Below, piece after piece: positions 33,036-40,378 of a stretch of 64,000 nt of DNA. Origin of the DNA: Rhodanobacter sp. C05. Lineage in GTDB: Bacteria; Pseudomonadota; Gammaproteobacteria; Xanthomonadales; Rhodanobacteraceae. The stretch lies in assembly GCF_002001165.1 (NCBI RefSeq), contig NZ_MUNQ01000012.1, positions 1 to 64,000 of the forward strand, in the 5' to 3' direction. A model generated the notes under the pieces. The model was not told the DNA's origin and made no database searches. It was given only the letters and a program-made list of their open reading frames with translations. Each line of letters opens with the position of its first letter. Within the stretch, counting starts at the first letter, position 1. Both the position numbers and the translations under genes were made by a program.

Positions 33036-35015
33036 CTACGCCGCCTTCATGACGCCTCGAACGCATGTTGAACCCACGGCTCGCGGGTTGACTTGCGGAC
33101 GGTTCATTTCCTTCTTCGAGAATGCTCGCAGCCTCGGCTGCAATCTCTCCTCTGGAATCGTGAACTGTGATGTATTTGGATCCCATTTAACCAGTCGACC
33201 AGCTTCGCGGCCGAGTTCACGAAACGCCCAGAACTGGTACGTCGTTGCGTGCGTCGTTAGTCCTACCGTTGTCATCTGCGGAAAGAGCATCCACTTATCA
33301 ACATCGTTGTGATTGCAAGCGTTCTCGCCGTAGTAGATCGTCAGAAAGCAGGACCTGTCGTCATTTGCCGTCTCGCAATCTTGGTGGTTAAGAGAGTCTC
33401 GATAGGCGTTCTCATCCCAACCAAGTTTAATGTAGACCAAGTGCACGGTGTTCCGCAGTCGATCCTCGGCATTCTCCGATGTCGTTGGTTCATCGCGCGT
33501 CGGGTAGATCTCACCGACCATCACAGGATTCAGCCAAGCGGAAGTGTTGTATCCATTTCTAAAGTTGTGATGGGCCTCTTTGTCACAAGTGTCCTGCAGA
33601 GACTCCAAGTGATCTATTTCCAGCTTCCACCCCATGGCATTGAGCGCTGCCCAGTTTCTACAAAGCGCCGTCAGCTGCCCTTGAACATCCTCCTCGCCGT
33701 CCACAACGATGATATTTGGAACGCCGCGCCGGACCAGACTATAGAGTCCGAGGTTTTCCTCACCACCACCATCACTTAGGTGGTACTTCCGCCCGTGCGA
33801 TCGCTGCTTTAAGCCTGGTGTTGTTACATCCTCGCCCCAGTCAAGGTCGCCCAAGGTTAGCCATTTCCCAAGCGTGGCACCGATATTCAGCCCAGAGAAC
33901 ACCGTCGCGTTTTGCGGATCGAGGAATGCTCCCGACAGTTTAGTAGCCTTGATCAAATCGACACCTGGCAAGTGCCCCGTAGCGTAGTTGGCCTCACCGC
34001 TGCCGTATGCGTAGGGTGTTATTTCGAAGACATGACTAAAGTTTGGGTCAGTGGCCGTTTGGCCGGAATTTGTATTGATGATCCAAAACGGCACGGTTGC
34101 GTCAGCCCTAGTGAACACCTCAAGGTCGTCGAACGAATTTAGCCTCGGCCCAGGTCGCGGGCTCCAATCAATGGGTACCGATTCTAGGGCTCGTGCCTTG
34201 GCATAGGCAGCTCGGTCGGTGGGATATTGACGCGGTTCAGGTGCTTCCCACCACACCCGTTTTATGCCTTCCTCGTACCACCCGCCAGATGCATTCTTGC
34301 CCTGAAGCTCTGCCTTAATCATTTTCTCGATGTAATTCGCGGTGAACATCGTGTAGTCGGGTTGGCGATCACCCGTAATGGTCAGCGGCCTACCCGACAT
34401 TAGGTTCGGCCAACGCGCGAGATACGCCTGCCAGAGGTAGGGATCATCAGGTCTTTCGTAGTGAACAGTGTTGTATTTGTCGCAGGTATTCTTTAGTCGG
34501 CGCTGTGATCGGTTCGCACCGCCAGGATCATTCGCCCCTTGTGAGACTGCCGCTCGATAGATTAGCCATTTGGTCTTGTCTACCTCTCCCTGATTTCCGG
34601 GATTTGGCGCGAGCCAAGCTGGAAAGCAGTCCGCAAAAATTGTGTGGTAGTCCCAGCCTTGTTGGCTTGCTACGTATCGTTTCGAGTAATACCAGAGCGC
34701 GGTGTATCCACCGCCCGACACAGACGAAATGGCATCTAGATGATTAACAGTCCCGCTATCGTTCAGTCCTGCAAGGACGCCGAGGGCGAAGTAAGCGGCC
34801 CGTGTACCACCACCGGAGAGTGCGATGCCTAGCTTAGGCCCTTCCCGAGCGTCCGAACGCTCTTGCTGATAACCCAAGGCCAATTGCTCCAGCGTCGAGT
34901 CTTGGCGCAACTGCGGAGGTTTAAAGGGCCTTGGGTCGGTGCCCGCCGCGCTGGTATTTGGCGAGGGGCCAAGCAGAGCTACAAACAGCAATAGCATAAC
35001 CGTCGAGTATCGCAC
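33036..35015 (-). CDS. Secreted patatin-like phospholipase
   Basis: 659 residues with a signal peptide (VMLLLFVALLGPSPNTSAAG). The patatin oxyanion loop is GIALSGGGTRAAYFALGVLA, the nucleophile block is ISSVSGGGYTALWYY (a GxSxG variant, S-V-S-G-G), and the dyad Asp is in HLSDGGGEENLGLYSL. Over 300 extra residues around the core bear many acidic and aromatic stretches. It is expected to hydrolyse lipids outside the cytosol. Base composition is clearly lower in GC than the flanks, and two partial copies of a GST/small-gene cassette lie on either side in direct orientation, so it was probably acquired or duplicated in. Confidence 0.8.
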   Translation of the reverse strand: MRYSTVMLLLFVALLGPSPNTSAAGTDPRPFKPPQLRQDSTLEQLALGYQQERSDAREGPKLGIALSGGGTRAAYFALGVLAGLNDSGTVNHLDAISSVSGGGYTALWYYSKRYVASQQGWDYHTIFADCFPAWLAPNPGNQGEVDKTKWLIYRAAVSQGANDPGGANRSQRRLKNTCDKYNTVHYERPDDPYLWQAYLARWPNLMSGRPLTITGDRQPDYTMFTANYIEKMIKAELQGKNASGGWYEEGIKRVWWEAPEPRQYPTDRAAYAKARALESVPIDWSPRPGPRLNSFDDLEVFTRADATVPFWIINTNSGQTATDPNFSHVFEITPYAYGSGEANYATGHLPGVDLIKATKLSGAFLDPQNATVFSGLNIGATLGKWLTLGDLDWGEDVTTPGLKQRSHGRKYHLSDGGGEENLGLYSLVRRGVPNIIVVDGEEDVQGQLTALCRNWAALNAMGWKLEIDHLESLQDTCDKEAHHNFRNGYNTSAWLNPVMVGEIYPTRDEPTTSENAEDRLRNTVHLVYIKLGWDENAYRDSLNHQDCETANDDRSCFLTIYYGENACNHNDVDKWMLFPQMTTVGLTTHATTYQFWAFRELGREAGRLVKWDPNTSQFTIPEERLQPRLRAFSKKEMNRPQVNPRAVGSTCVRGVMKAA

Positions 35016-35296
35016 GATGAATTCCCCCTGATAAATTCACGACGAATGGCCACAAATGGAACCACCAGCCTGTGCATTTCGGAACTTCACCCTGACTTCG
35101 GTCGTGACCCTACACCCACCTGCGGCGATGATTCAATCTAATTGAGTCAAATTTTGAAACGAACGAGGTCAGGCTGGACTATCCCCGTTTTGCCAGCGGC
35201 TACATAGCAGTTTGGACTATCGCTCGCCCGAAGTGTTTGAGAGCATGGCGCGGGTGACCAATTAGTCCACTCCGTCCCCTTATTCGGACTTCCTGT
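35016..35296. other. Intergenic region with REP-like words
   Basis: Upstream of the patatin gene. GGTCAGGCTGGACTATCCCC (35169) and GTCCACTCCGTCCCCTT (35261) are REP-like words, the second being the inverse of the word at 27774. No gene is seen. Confidence 0.45.
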
Positions 35297-35378
35297 TGTA
35301 GGGCCGATAAAGCCGAACCACAGGAGGATGACTAACAATGAGCACTAGTCTTTGGCGAAGGAAGAGGCTTTCGGGTCA
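35297..35378 (+). pseudogene. 5' remnant of a second GST gene copy
   Basis: GTAGGGCCGATAAAGCCGAA through TCTTTGGCGAAGGAAGAGGC and TTTCGGGTC matches 32097-32176, which covers the leader and first dozen codons of the intact GST gene. The rest of the gene is missing and the small minus-strand gene follows directly. This is the left half of the second cassette copy. Confidence 0.75.
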
Positions 35379-35398
35379 GCGTGAGGTAGCCAACCCAG

Positions 35399-35635
35399 TT
35401 AGCCAGAGGCCCGTTCCTGTTCGAGCCTCTGCTCGTTGACCTGATCGAGAATATTCCGCACGGCAAGCGCCGAGTCGAGGATAGCCTCCCCCAGCGTCGA
35501 TACGCTCTGGGGCTGCAAGTTCTCCGTATCGCAGAACGTCATTGCGTCACCATTGGCCGTGATCGTCCGGAGCAGAGTGCTTAGCTGGTCGATCTGATCG
35601 ATGGTGACTCCGAACACAAGGCGATCGTGTGTCAT
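35399..35635 (-). CDS. Small hypothetical protein, divergent from an XRE regulator
   Basis: 78 residues starting at an ATG preceded by AGGAGGG. Sequence MTHDRLVFGVTIDQIDQLST, LLRTITANGDAMTFCDTENL and a C-terminal helix EAILDSALAVRNILDQVNEQ. It resembles the short helical DUF6124/DUF3077-type proteins of pseudomonads in layout, but that is only a resemblance. It shares a 115-base divergent promoter region, with a strong palindrome, with the XRE gene. A start-less copy occurs at 32.8 kb and a 3' scrap at 26.7 kb. Confidence 0.7.
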   Translation of the reverse strand: MTHDRLVFGVTIDQIDQLSTLLRTITANGDAMTFCDTENLQPQSVSTLGEAILDSALAVRNILDQVNEQRLEQERASG

Positions 35636-35685
35636 GGCATCCCTCCTCCGGCGATCTAGCGGACATGGCCGTCCGCCCGACAATA

Positions 35686-35719
35686 ATATCCGTTTTTCAG
35701 ATATTTGAAAAGCAGATAT
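35686..35719. promoter_or_regulatory. 34-base palindromic operator
   Basis: The left half ATATCCGTTTTTCAGAT and the right half (reverse complement ATATCTGCTTTTCAAAT) agree at 14 of 17 positions. It sits in the middle of the divergent region between the small gene and the XRE gene, where an autorepressing HTH dimer would bind. AT-richness at this point also suits overlapping promoters. Confidence 0.75.
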
Positions 35720-35750
35720 AGCGTCATGCCGGTTTCCACGGAAAGTCGTC

Positions 35751-36038
35751 ATGCCCGCCAAGTCCATACACAAAAGCGAGTACTTGGTGCTGCTGAGCCG
35801 CCTGCGCGCACTTCGCATAGCGGCCGGCCTGACCCAAGTCGATCTGAGTGCGGCATTGCAGCGTCCTCAGTCCTATGTCAGCGACGTCGAACGTGGTTCG
35901 CGTCGGATGGACCTGCTTCAGTTGCGGGAGTTCTGCAATGCTTGTGGACAATCACTGACCGAATTCGTCGATGAATTCGAGCAAGAGTTGGGACAAGTAA
36001 AACCAATACGCAAACCGCCAAAGCGACCAGCCCGATAA
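35751..36038 (+). CDS. XRE-family HTH regulator
   Basis: 95 residues. A single Cro/CI-type helix-turn-helix spans about 12-70 (LLSRLRALRIAAGLTQVDLS, ALQRPQSYVSDVERGSRRMD, LLQLREFCNACGQSLTEFVD), followed by a basic tail (KPIRKPPKRPAR). No antitoxin-type second domain is present. It probably represses itself and the divergent small gene through the palindrome at 35686-35719. Confidence 0.85.
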   Translation: MPAKSIHKSEYLVLLSRLRALRIAAGLTQVDLSAALQRPQSYVSDVERGSRRMDLLQLREFCNACGQSLTEFVDEFEQELGQVKPIRKPPKRPAR

Positions 36039-36112
36039 GTGAACCTGAGGTGGTTCGGTTTTTTGGGCAAGCAAGTGAACCTTGCCAAAGTTTCAACAGG
36101 GAGGGCGCAGAA

Positions 36113-36754
36113 ATGGAATCATCGGCACTCACGTTCGTAGCACTGAACGAGAAGATCGAGGCGTTGCCGCTGCATCCGTCCTTTCAGATCTCGCCATCCC
36201 GCAAGGCAAAGTGGGGCATCGCACTTGTCGCCATCGCAGGGGTGCTGGCACTCATACTCGGCAAGGCACTCCCGGCGAAACCCTGGGTATTGGCGCTGGT
36301 CATCGTGCTGCTGATCGTCGAAATCATGGGACTCGTCCTTGTCGCTATCGCAGAGCTGCCCGGCATGAAGCTCACACCCGCCGTCGATCGACGCGAATTC
36401 GCCGAGATCCTGGACTTCGACATGCCACATCACGACAGCCTGGTCGCCTGGCTGCGCACATTCCCACGCGAACGTCTTGAAGCAATGAGCGCCTTCGCCA
36501 GCCTCCGCACCCTGCGAATGCAAAGCAAGCTGCCCCTGCTGACTGGCAACTTGGACAAGCTGGGTGCCCTGCCCGTCTTCGCTGCTCTCATTATCCAGTT
36601 CAAAGATATGCATTGGCCGCCACAGCCGAGCTGGAGTGAAGTCATCCTGTTCGGTGCGCTGATGTTCGTCTATTGGCTAACCATGTTGCAGGTCGGGGCG
36701 CGGCTTCGGTTGGAGCTGTACGACCTGCTGTTGAAGAAAGCACTGACGGCATGA
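36113..36754 (+). CDS. Hypothetical four-span membrane protein
   Basis: 213 residues from the ATG at 36113, after CAGGGAGGG. Two spans at about 33-75 (WGIALVAIAGVLALILGKAL, WVLALVIVLLIVEIMGLVLV) and two more near the C-terminus (LGALPVFAALIIQF, EVILFGALMFVYWLTMLQVG). A cytosolic loop between contains FPRERLEAMSAFASLRTLRM. No family recognised. REP-like words flank it on both sides (36038 and 36780). Confidence 0.65.
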   Translation: MESSALTFVALNEKIEALPLHPSFQISPSRKAKWGIALVAIAGVLALILGKALPAKPWVLALVIVLLIVEIMGLVLVAIAELPGMKLTPAVDRREFAEILDFDMPHHDSLVAWLRTFPRERLEAMSAFASLRTLRMQSKLPLLTGNLDKLGALPVFAALIIQFKDMHWPPQPSWSEVILFGALMFVYWLTMLQVGARLRLELYDLLLKKALTA

Positions 36755-36775
36755 CAAGGCTGCAATCGCGGTCGG

Positions 36776-36806
36776 AAAATAAGTGAACCTGACTCCAGTT
36801 TTTGGC
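36776..36806. repeat. REP-like word AAGTGAACCTGACTCCAGTT
   Basis: Located between the convergent membrane protein gene and retron effector gene; a partner word (AAGTGAACCTGAGGTGGTTC) lies at 36037, so the membrane protein gene is bracketed by the two. Confidence 0.55.
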
Positions 36807-36810
36807 CAGC

Positions 36811-38151
36811 TCAGATGTGAGGTGGCGGTAGGAAGCCAGATAGATTTTCTGCGATTTCTTGAAAATGTTCTTCGTGTCTGTCTATCAGGTAATCGAAGAT
36901 CTCTGCCTGGGCGGCGATGCCCTGCTGTTGCAAGTCGTTATTAAGGCTTTTTCCGCTCGTGTAATCCGGTTTAGGAATTTTGAACGGGAAGTCGGGATCG
37001 TTCCTGCTTGCATCAAGAAGAGCTTCTTCCACGCTATCGAGCGGGATCAAGTGAATGCTTGCGTGGCTCGCATACTTCTCATTCTTCTGATCAGCATCAA
37101 GGATAGCAATCACTTTTTCGGGGGAGGCCAAGAACTCCTCGGCCTCATTGCCTTCGATGAGTCCGGCTACTTGAGATGCTCCGCCGATGAAGATGACTTT
37201 GTAGCGAAGAATGGTCGTGGGGCAGTATCTTTTGACGAGGTGATGAATGAAGGAAACCAGCATCTTGTCCTCAGTCAAAATGTATCTGTCACACCCCACA
37301 AATCCGAAAAGCCTCGCCATTGCGTGGCTGTAGGAGGTAGGGCTGATGGACACTTGGCCATCCTGCTCTTCCATGTAGAAGAGCTCGTCAACTTCTAGCT
37401 GCCGCATGAGGGCGAGCGAATGGGTAGTGAAAATAATCTTGCACCCATATTGAGCACAGAACCCCCTTAGCCAAGTTGGGAGGTTTGCTTGGGCTGCCGC
37501 GTCTAGAGATATGTCGATCTCATCAATCACCAGCAGTTTTGCGGGGCCTTTTATCGTTCGATAAAGGTTGATTAGAAAGTGTTCCCCGGAACTGAGGTAG
37601 TCTTCGCGGATATAGGTCCCGTCCGTCCTAACAAGCGCGTAGTAGCTCTTCCCCTTAGCTTTGACTTCCGCCATCGTCGAGTAACGGGTCGATTCGTAGA
37701 CAGAGTTGAGAAAGGAGATTAGTTCCTCGGGTTGTCCATAGGTTCCCAGCGCAATGGTTTTCCGAATGTCTAAATCCGCCTCGCTCGCACTCTGAAAAGA
37801 GTTAAAACGAGCTCCGTGTGGCATGGGGAGCTCAGCTGCAACGAGATTGCGCAACTCGGGAGGGATTGGGTCACGACAGTTAAGTGAGCGAATTCCAACA
37901 TCGTAGGCAAAGGTTACGCTTATGTCATCGAGGGTATAGACAATACGACTGCTTGCCGAGAATGCGTAGGGTGTGGCTGTTCTTACAAACGTGTCAGCGT
38001 TCGATAGATTCTTAAAAGCTCTCACCAGCGTCGTTTTTCCTGCCCCATTCCGACCGACAAGGCACATCAGTCCATTCGCCGCGAGATCTACATCGAAGTT
38101 AAGGTTGGCCACATGCTGGATGGCCTCAAGTGTTACCTGAAGGCGGCTCAT
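36811..38151 (-). CDS. OLD-like ATPase-TOPRIM retron effector
   Basis: 446 residues, two domains. An ABC-type ATPase occupies about 1-275: Walker A GRNGAGKTT (33-41), signature YLSSGEHFLINL (185-196), Walker B LLVIDEID (206-213), and the H-loop TTHS (242-245). A TOPRIM nuclease module follows, with Glu294 in ILTEDKM and the DxD pair Asp352/Asp354 in AILDADQK. That order is the one of OLD-family nucleases. The start codon overlaps the stop of the upstream reverse transcriptase gene by four bases, so the proteins are made together. OLD nucleases are known retron effectors (Retron-Eco8), which kill or halt phage-infected cells. GC content is lower than in neighbouring housekeeping genes. Confidence 0.85.
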   Translation of the reverse strand: MSRLQVTLEAIQHVANLNFDVDLAANGLMCLVGRNGAGKTTLVRAFKNLSNADTFVRTATPYAFSASSRIVYTLDDISVTFAYDVGIRSLNCRDPIPPELRNLVAAELPMPHGARFNSFQSASEADLDIRKTIALGTYGQPEELISFLNSVYESTRYSTMAEVKAKGKSYYALVRTDGTYIREDYLSSGEHFLINLYRTIKGPAKLLVIDEIDISLDAAAQANLPTWLRGFCAQYGCKIIFTTHSLALMRQLEVDELFYMEEQDGQVSISPTSYSHAMARLFGFVGCDRYILTEDKMLVSFIHHLVKRYCPTTILRYKVIFIGGASQVAGLIEGNEAEEFLASPEKVIAILDADQKNEKYASHASIHLIPLDSVEEALLDASRNDPDFPFKIPKPDYTSGKSLNNDLQQQGIAAQAEIFDYLIDRHEEHFQEIAENLSGFLPPPHI

Positions 38152-39104
38152 TGAGCAGACCTGTGCAGGAGGCTATCAATGACGGTGGTACCAAACTTGG
38201 ACCTTAGCTTCTCAAAATAGGCAGTATCCGCTGCATGCGCATAGCTGATAAGGCCGCTGAGGCGCTCCAAGCCTTCTTCCATTCCCTCGCCGCGCTCCTC
38301 TTCAAAGATTTTTGCCAACCGAGAGCGGTCGCGAATGTAGAAGTGAATCCAAGACTCAATCCGGTTCCTGACACCTCGGTCGATGACGATGGAACCCGTG
38401 GGCAAAATGACCAAGCCCAGCAGCTTAATTTTTCTGCCGATTGTCGTTAGCTTACTTTTGCTTTGATTGAGATTGAAGCCATCTCCAAGCTCGGAGGTAA
38501 GGCACTCTTCGATGACAGTGCTCGCATCTGCGATCTCTACACGATCACTTGCAGAGATGATGATGTCATCTGCGTATCGCGTATAAATCCATTCGCGCCT
38601 TTGGCTGATTGAAGCCAAGCTGTGGTCAAAGCCCAGCAAGCAGGCGTTGCTAAGGAGTGGAGAGGTTGAATAGCCAATGGGGAGCTTCCCGTTGATAGTG
38701 AGCAGCGCCAGAATGTGCTCGATGTGGTCGGAAAGGTCCGTTACGGGTGTCTGGTTTCCCTGAAGCACACTCCGAACCAGTGGCGTGGTGATGCTGTCGA
38801 AGAACCGCTCCAGATCCGTCTGAAAAAAGGCGCGGCTTCTGGAGTGCGGACTCACCGCCTGCAAAGGGGTCGATCCTTTGCGATAGGCGAATGACACAGC
38901 CGTGTTGACGGGAAGGTGTTCAAGGACAAACCCATTCAGGAAAAAGTGGAAATCCTTCAGAGTCTTGGAGGGCTTATAAATGGTTCGACTATTCCAGCGC
39001 ACTGGGCTGTAGTGTTCCTCTGGCTTGAGTGCCAGAAATTCTTCGAACCGATATTTCCCGTGATACATGGCGTCGAACAGCTGTTGAAGTGGCCGTGGGG
39101 TCAT
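38148..39104 (-). CDS. Retron-type reverse transcriptase
   Basis: 318 residues, the compact size of retron RTs without maturase or endonuclease domains. Visible RT blocks are FFQTDLERFFDSITTPLVR (catalytic Asp97), IGYSTSPLLSNACLLGFDHS (RT4), the YADD box at 177-180 in YTRYADDIIISAS, and KSKLTTIGRKIKLLGLVI in place of the canonical retron VTG block. In a retron the RT copies part of its own upstream RNA into a branched msDNA. A candidate RNA lies directly upstream at 39110-39280. It is coupled to the ATPase-TOPRIM gene. The non-canonical VTG block makes it a divergent member, so placement among retron groups needs a phylogeny. Confidence 0.88.
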   Translation of the reverse strand: MTPRPLQQLFDAMYHGKYRFEEFLALKPEEHYSPVRWNSRTIYKPSKTLKDFHFFLNGFVLEHLPVNTAVSFAYRKGSTPLQAVSPHSRSRAFFQTDLERFFDSITTPLVRSVLQGNQTPVTDLSDHIEHILALLTINGKLPIGYSTSPLLSNACLLGFDHSLASISQRREWIYTRYADDIIISASDRVEIADASTVIEECLTSELGDGFNLNQSKSKLTTIGRKIKLLGLVILPTGSIVIDRGVRNRIESWIHFYIRDRSRLAKIFEEERGEGMEEGLERLSGLISYAHAADTAYFEKLRSKFGTTVIDSLLHRSAQ

Positions 39105-39117
39105 AGATCACTTGCCT

Positions 39118-39278
39118 TGCGCAGTCTTCAATTGAGTGAAGCGTAGCCGATCGCTAGTTCTGAAACGCACATACGAAATGCCCGGTCGGGCCTGAGCCTG
39201 CGACCGGGCATACGTAAGTTCATGAAACGCCCTAGGGACCAGACATTAGACTGGAGCTACTCCTAGTCGCTGGTATGA
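39118..39278 (-). ncRNA. Candidate retron msr-msd RNA
   Basis: Between a plausible promoter and the RT start codon, the minus strand carries AGC followed at once by an 8-bp hairpin (GACT-A-GGAG-TAG-CTCC-AGTC, 39268-39249) with a three-base loop, as at the branch-G end of retron msr. Further along is an 11-bp perfect hairpin with a 12-base loop (ATGCCCGGTCG pairing with CGACCGGGCAT, 39211-39178), extended by TACG/CGTA across a small bulge, which would suit the msd. I could not settle the a1/a2 pairing: GCTAG at 39289-39285 with CTAGC near 39153 is possible but short. The RNA call is an inference from position and folding. Confidence 0.6.
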
Positions 39279-39282
39279 AAAA

Positions 39283-39311
39283 ATGCTAGCACTGTCGTTT
39301 GAGGCGGGCAA
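39283..39311 (-). promoter_or_regulatory. Possible sigma-70 promoter of the retron
   Basis: On the minus strand, TTGCCC (39311-39306) and TAGCAT (39288-39283) are separated by 17 bases. Each matches four of six consensus positions. Transcription would begin just before the AGC and first hairpin of the candidate ncRNA. Confidence 0.45.
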
Positions 39312-39389
39312 GTAGGGCCATGTAATGACCCAGCGGATCGTGCACCAAACCAGGGGTCATAGGTAGGTGTCAATCAAACCCGGGCATGC

Positions 39390-39689
39390 TCATTTTCCGT
39401 CGTCCGCCTTCTCAGGGAGGGTAATCTTCCACGCTCGCGAAAGGGAAGTTCGCACGTCGGCACCGGCTTCGTGTTCCAGCGCAGTGATGGAACCCAGTCG
39501 CTCGGCAACGAAATCACGCGTACTGGGCGCGCAACCGGCAACGCATACCGCAAGTGGCTCCATCAACGCGAGAAGTACTTCGCATCCTTCGGCTGTCTCG
39601 AGTAGAGGTTCGACGATGTATCGCACGGTATCGTCAGCCTTATCCCTAAACTGAGCGGCCTCGATGAACTTCTCGCCACCACGTTCCAT
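39390..39689 (-). CDS. Small hypothetical protein
   Basis: 99 residues, mostly helical and acidic: FIEAAQFRDKADDTVRYIVE, ETAEGCEVLLALMEPLAVCV and DFVAERLGSITALEHEAGAD. No signal, no family recognised. The upstream DNA lacks a ribosome binding site and runs almost directly into a palindromic repeat at 39724, so the 5' end may have been trimmed by that element. Confidence 0.45.
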   Translation of the reverse strand: MERGGEKFIEAAQFRDKADDTVRYIVEPLLETAEGCEVLLALMEPLAVCVAGCAPSTRDFVAERLGSITALEHEAGADVRTSLSRAWKITLPEKADDGK

Positions 39690-39723
39690 CAAATTCGCGA
39701 GATTGGATACAATTAAAGTAATT

Positions 39724-39805
39724 AAAGGGGACGTGGCTAATTAATTTCGTCGACCATGCTGGCTGACCATGCCGGTATGCTGTATTTAATTGGCCACGTC
39801 CCCTT
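39724..39805. repeat. Palindromic GGGGACGTGGC element
   Basis: AAAGGGGACGTGGCTAATTA on the left is the complement of TTTAATTGGCCACGTCCCCT on the right, with about 40 bases between. It is a paired (BIME-like) form of the GGGGACG words seen singly at 27774 and 35261. It separates two minus-strand genes. Confidence 0.8.
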
Positions 39806-39872
39806 TGTTCCGGCGCAAGCAGCCATTGGATAGGCCTGCAGACTCGATCCACCCGTTTGCAGGTCTGCTGAT

Positions 39873-40286
39873 TCATCGTGCGGCCGCTAGCTTCTTGCGG
39901 CCTTTAAACCAGGCATCGCTCGAATAGCTGAACAACAAATACATCGCATAGAGCAGCACGATTACTCGTACCACGCTTGTCACCGCCATCACGGGGTCAT
40001 GACTGAATTCAACCGACAGACCACGAACTGTATACGCGATGCCGAAGAGAAGCAGGATCAAATACGTGGCTCTCGCCCAGTTACGCCCCTGCGAAATCTT
40101 GTAGATGAAGAACGCCGAGAACAGAAAGGTAAGCAGGAATGTCGAACCCAGGATCGCCAGGGGAAGCTGGGTTCCAAATCGAAAGATGTGCGTGATGCTG
40201 TTGATCAGCCCCAGCGCCAACGCAGCCCAAAGGCAAAGAATGCCGAGGCGAACTTCCCTTGGCTTGGCAGATGCCTGCGTCTCCAT
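39873..40286 (-). CDS. Hypothetical four-span membrane protein
   Basis: 137 residues with four membrane spans: LCLWAALALGLINSITHIFR, LPLAILGSTFLLTFLFSAFF, RATYLILLLFGIAYTVRGL and VTSVVRVIVLLYAMYLLFSY. A basic C-terminus (FKGRKKLAAAR) suggests cytosolic ends. No family recognised with confidence. Confidence 0.7.
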   Translation of the reverse strand: METQASAKPREVRLGILCLWAALALGLINSITHIFRFGTQLPLAILGSTFLLTFLFSAFFIYKISQGRNWARATYLILLLFGIAYTVRGLSVEFSHDPVMAVTSVVRVIVLLYAMYLLFSYSSDAWFKGRKKLAAAR

Positions 40287-40378
40287 TCCCCTACCCCCGA
40301 TCTGTCCCTTGCTTCGCAGCGAACTGATACGTGCCCACTATCCGACGAAACTCTCTATCTTGCCGAGAGACGACTGAC

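Noticed and set aside
33036-35015. Patatin gene as a CBASS-type (CapV) effector
   Set aside because: It has a signal peptide and no cyclase gene is adjacent; it is more likely a secreted lipase.
38148-39104. Group II intron maturase or diversity-generating RT
   Set aside because: The protein is too short, lacks maturase and endonuclease parts, and no variable or template repeat pair is visible.
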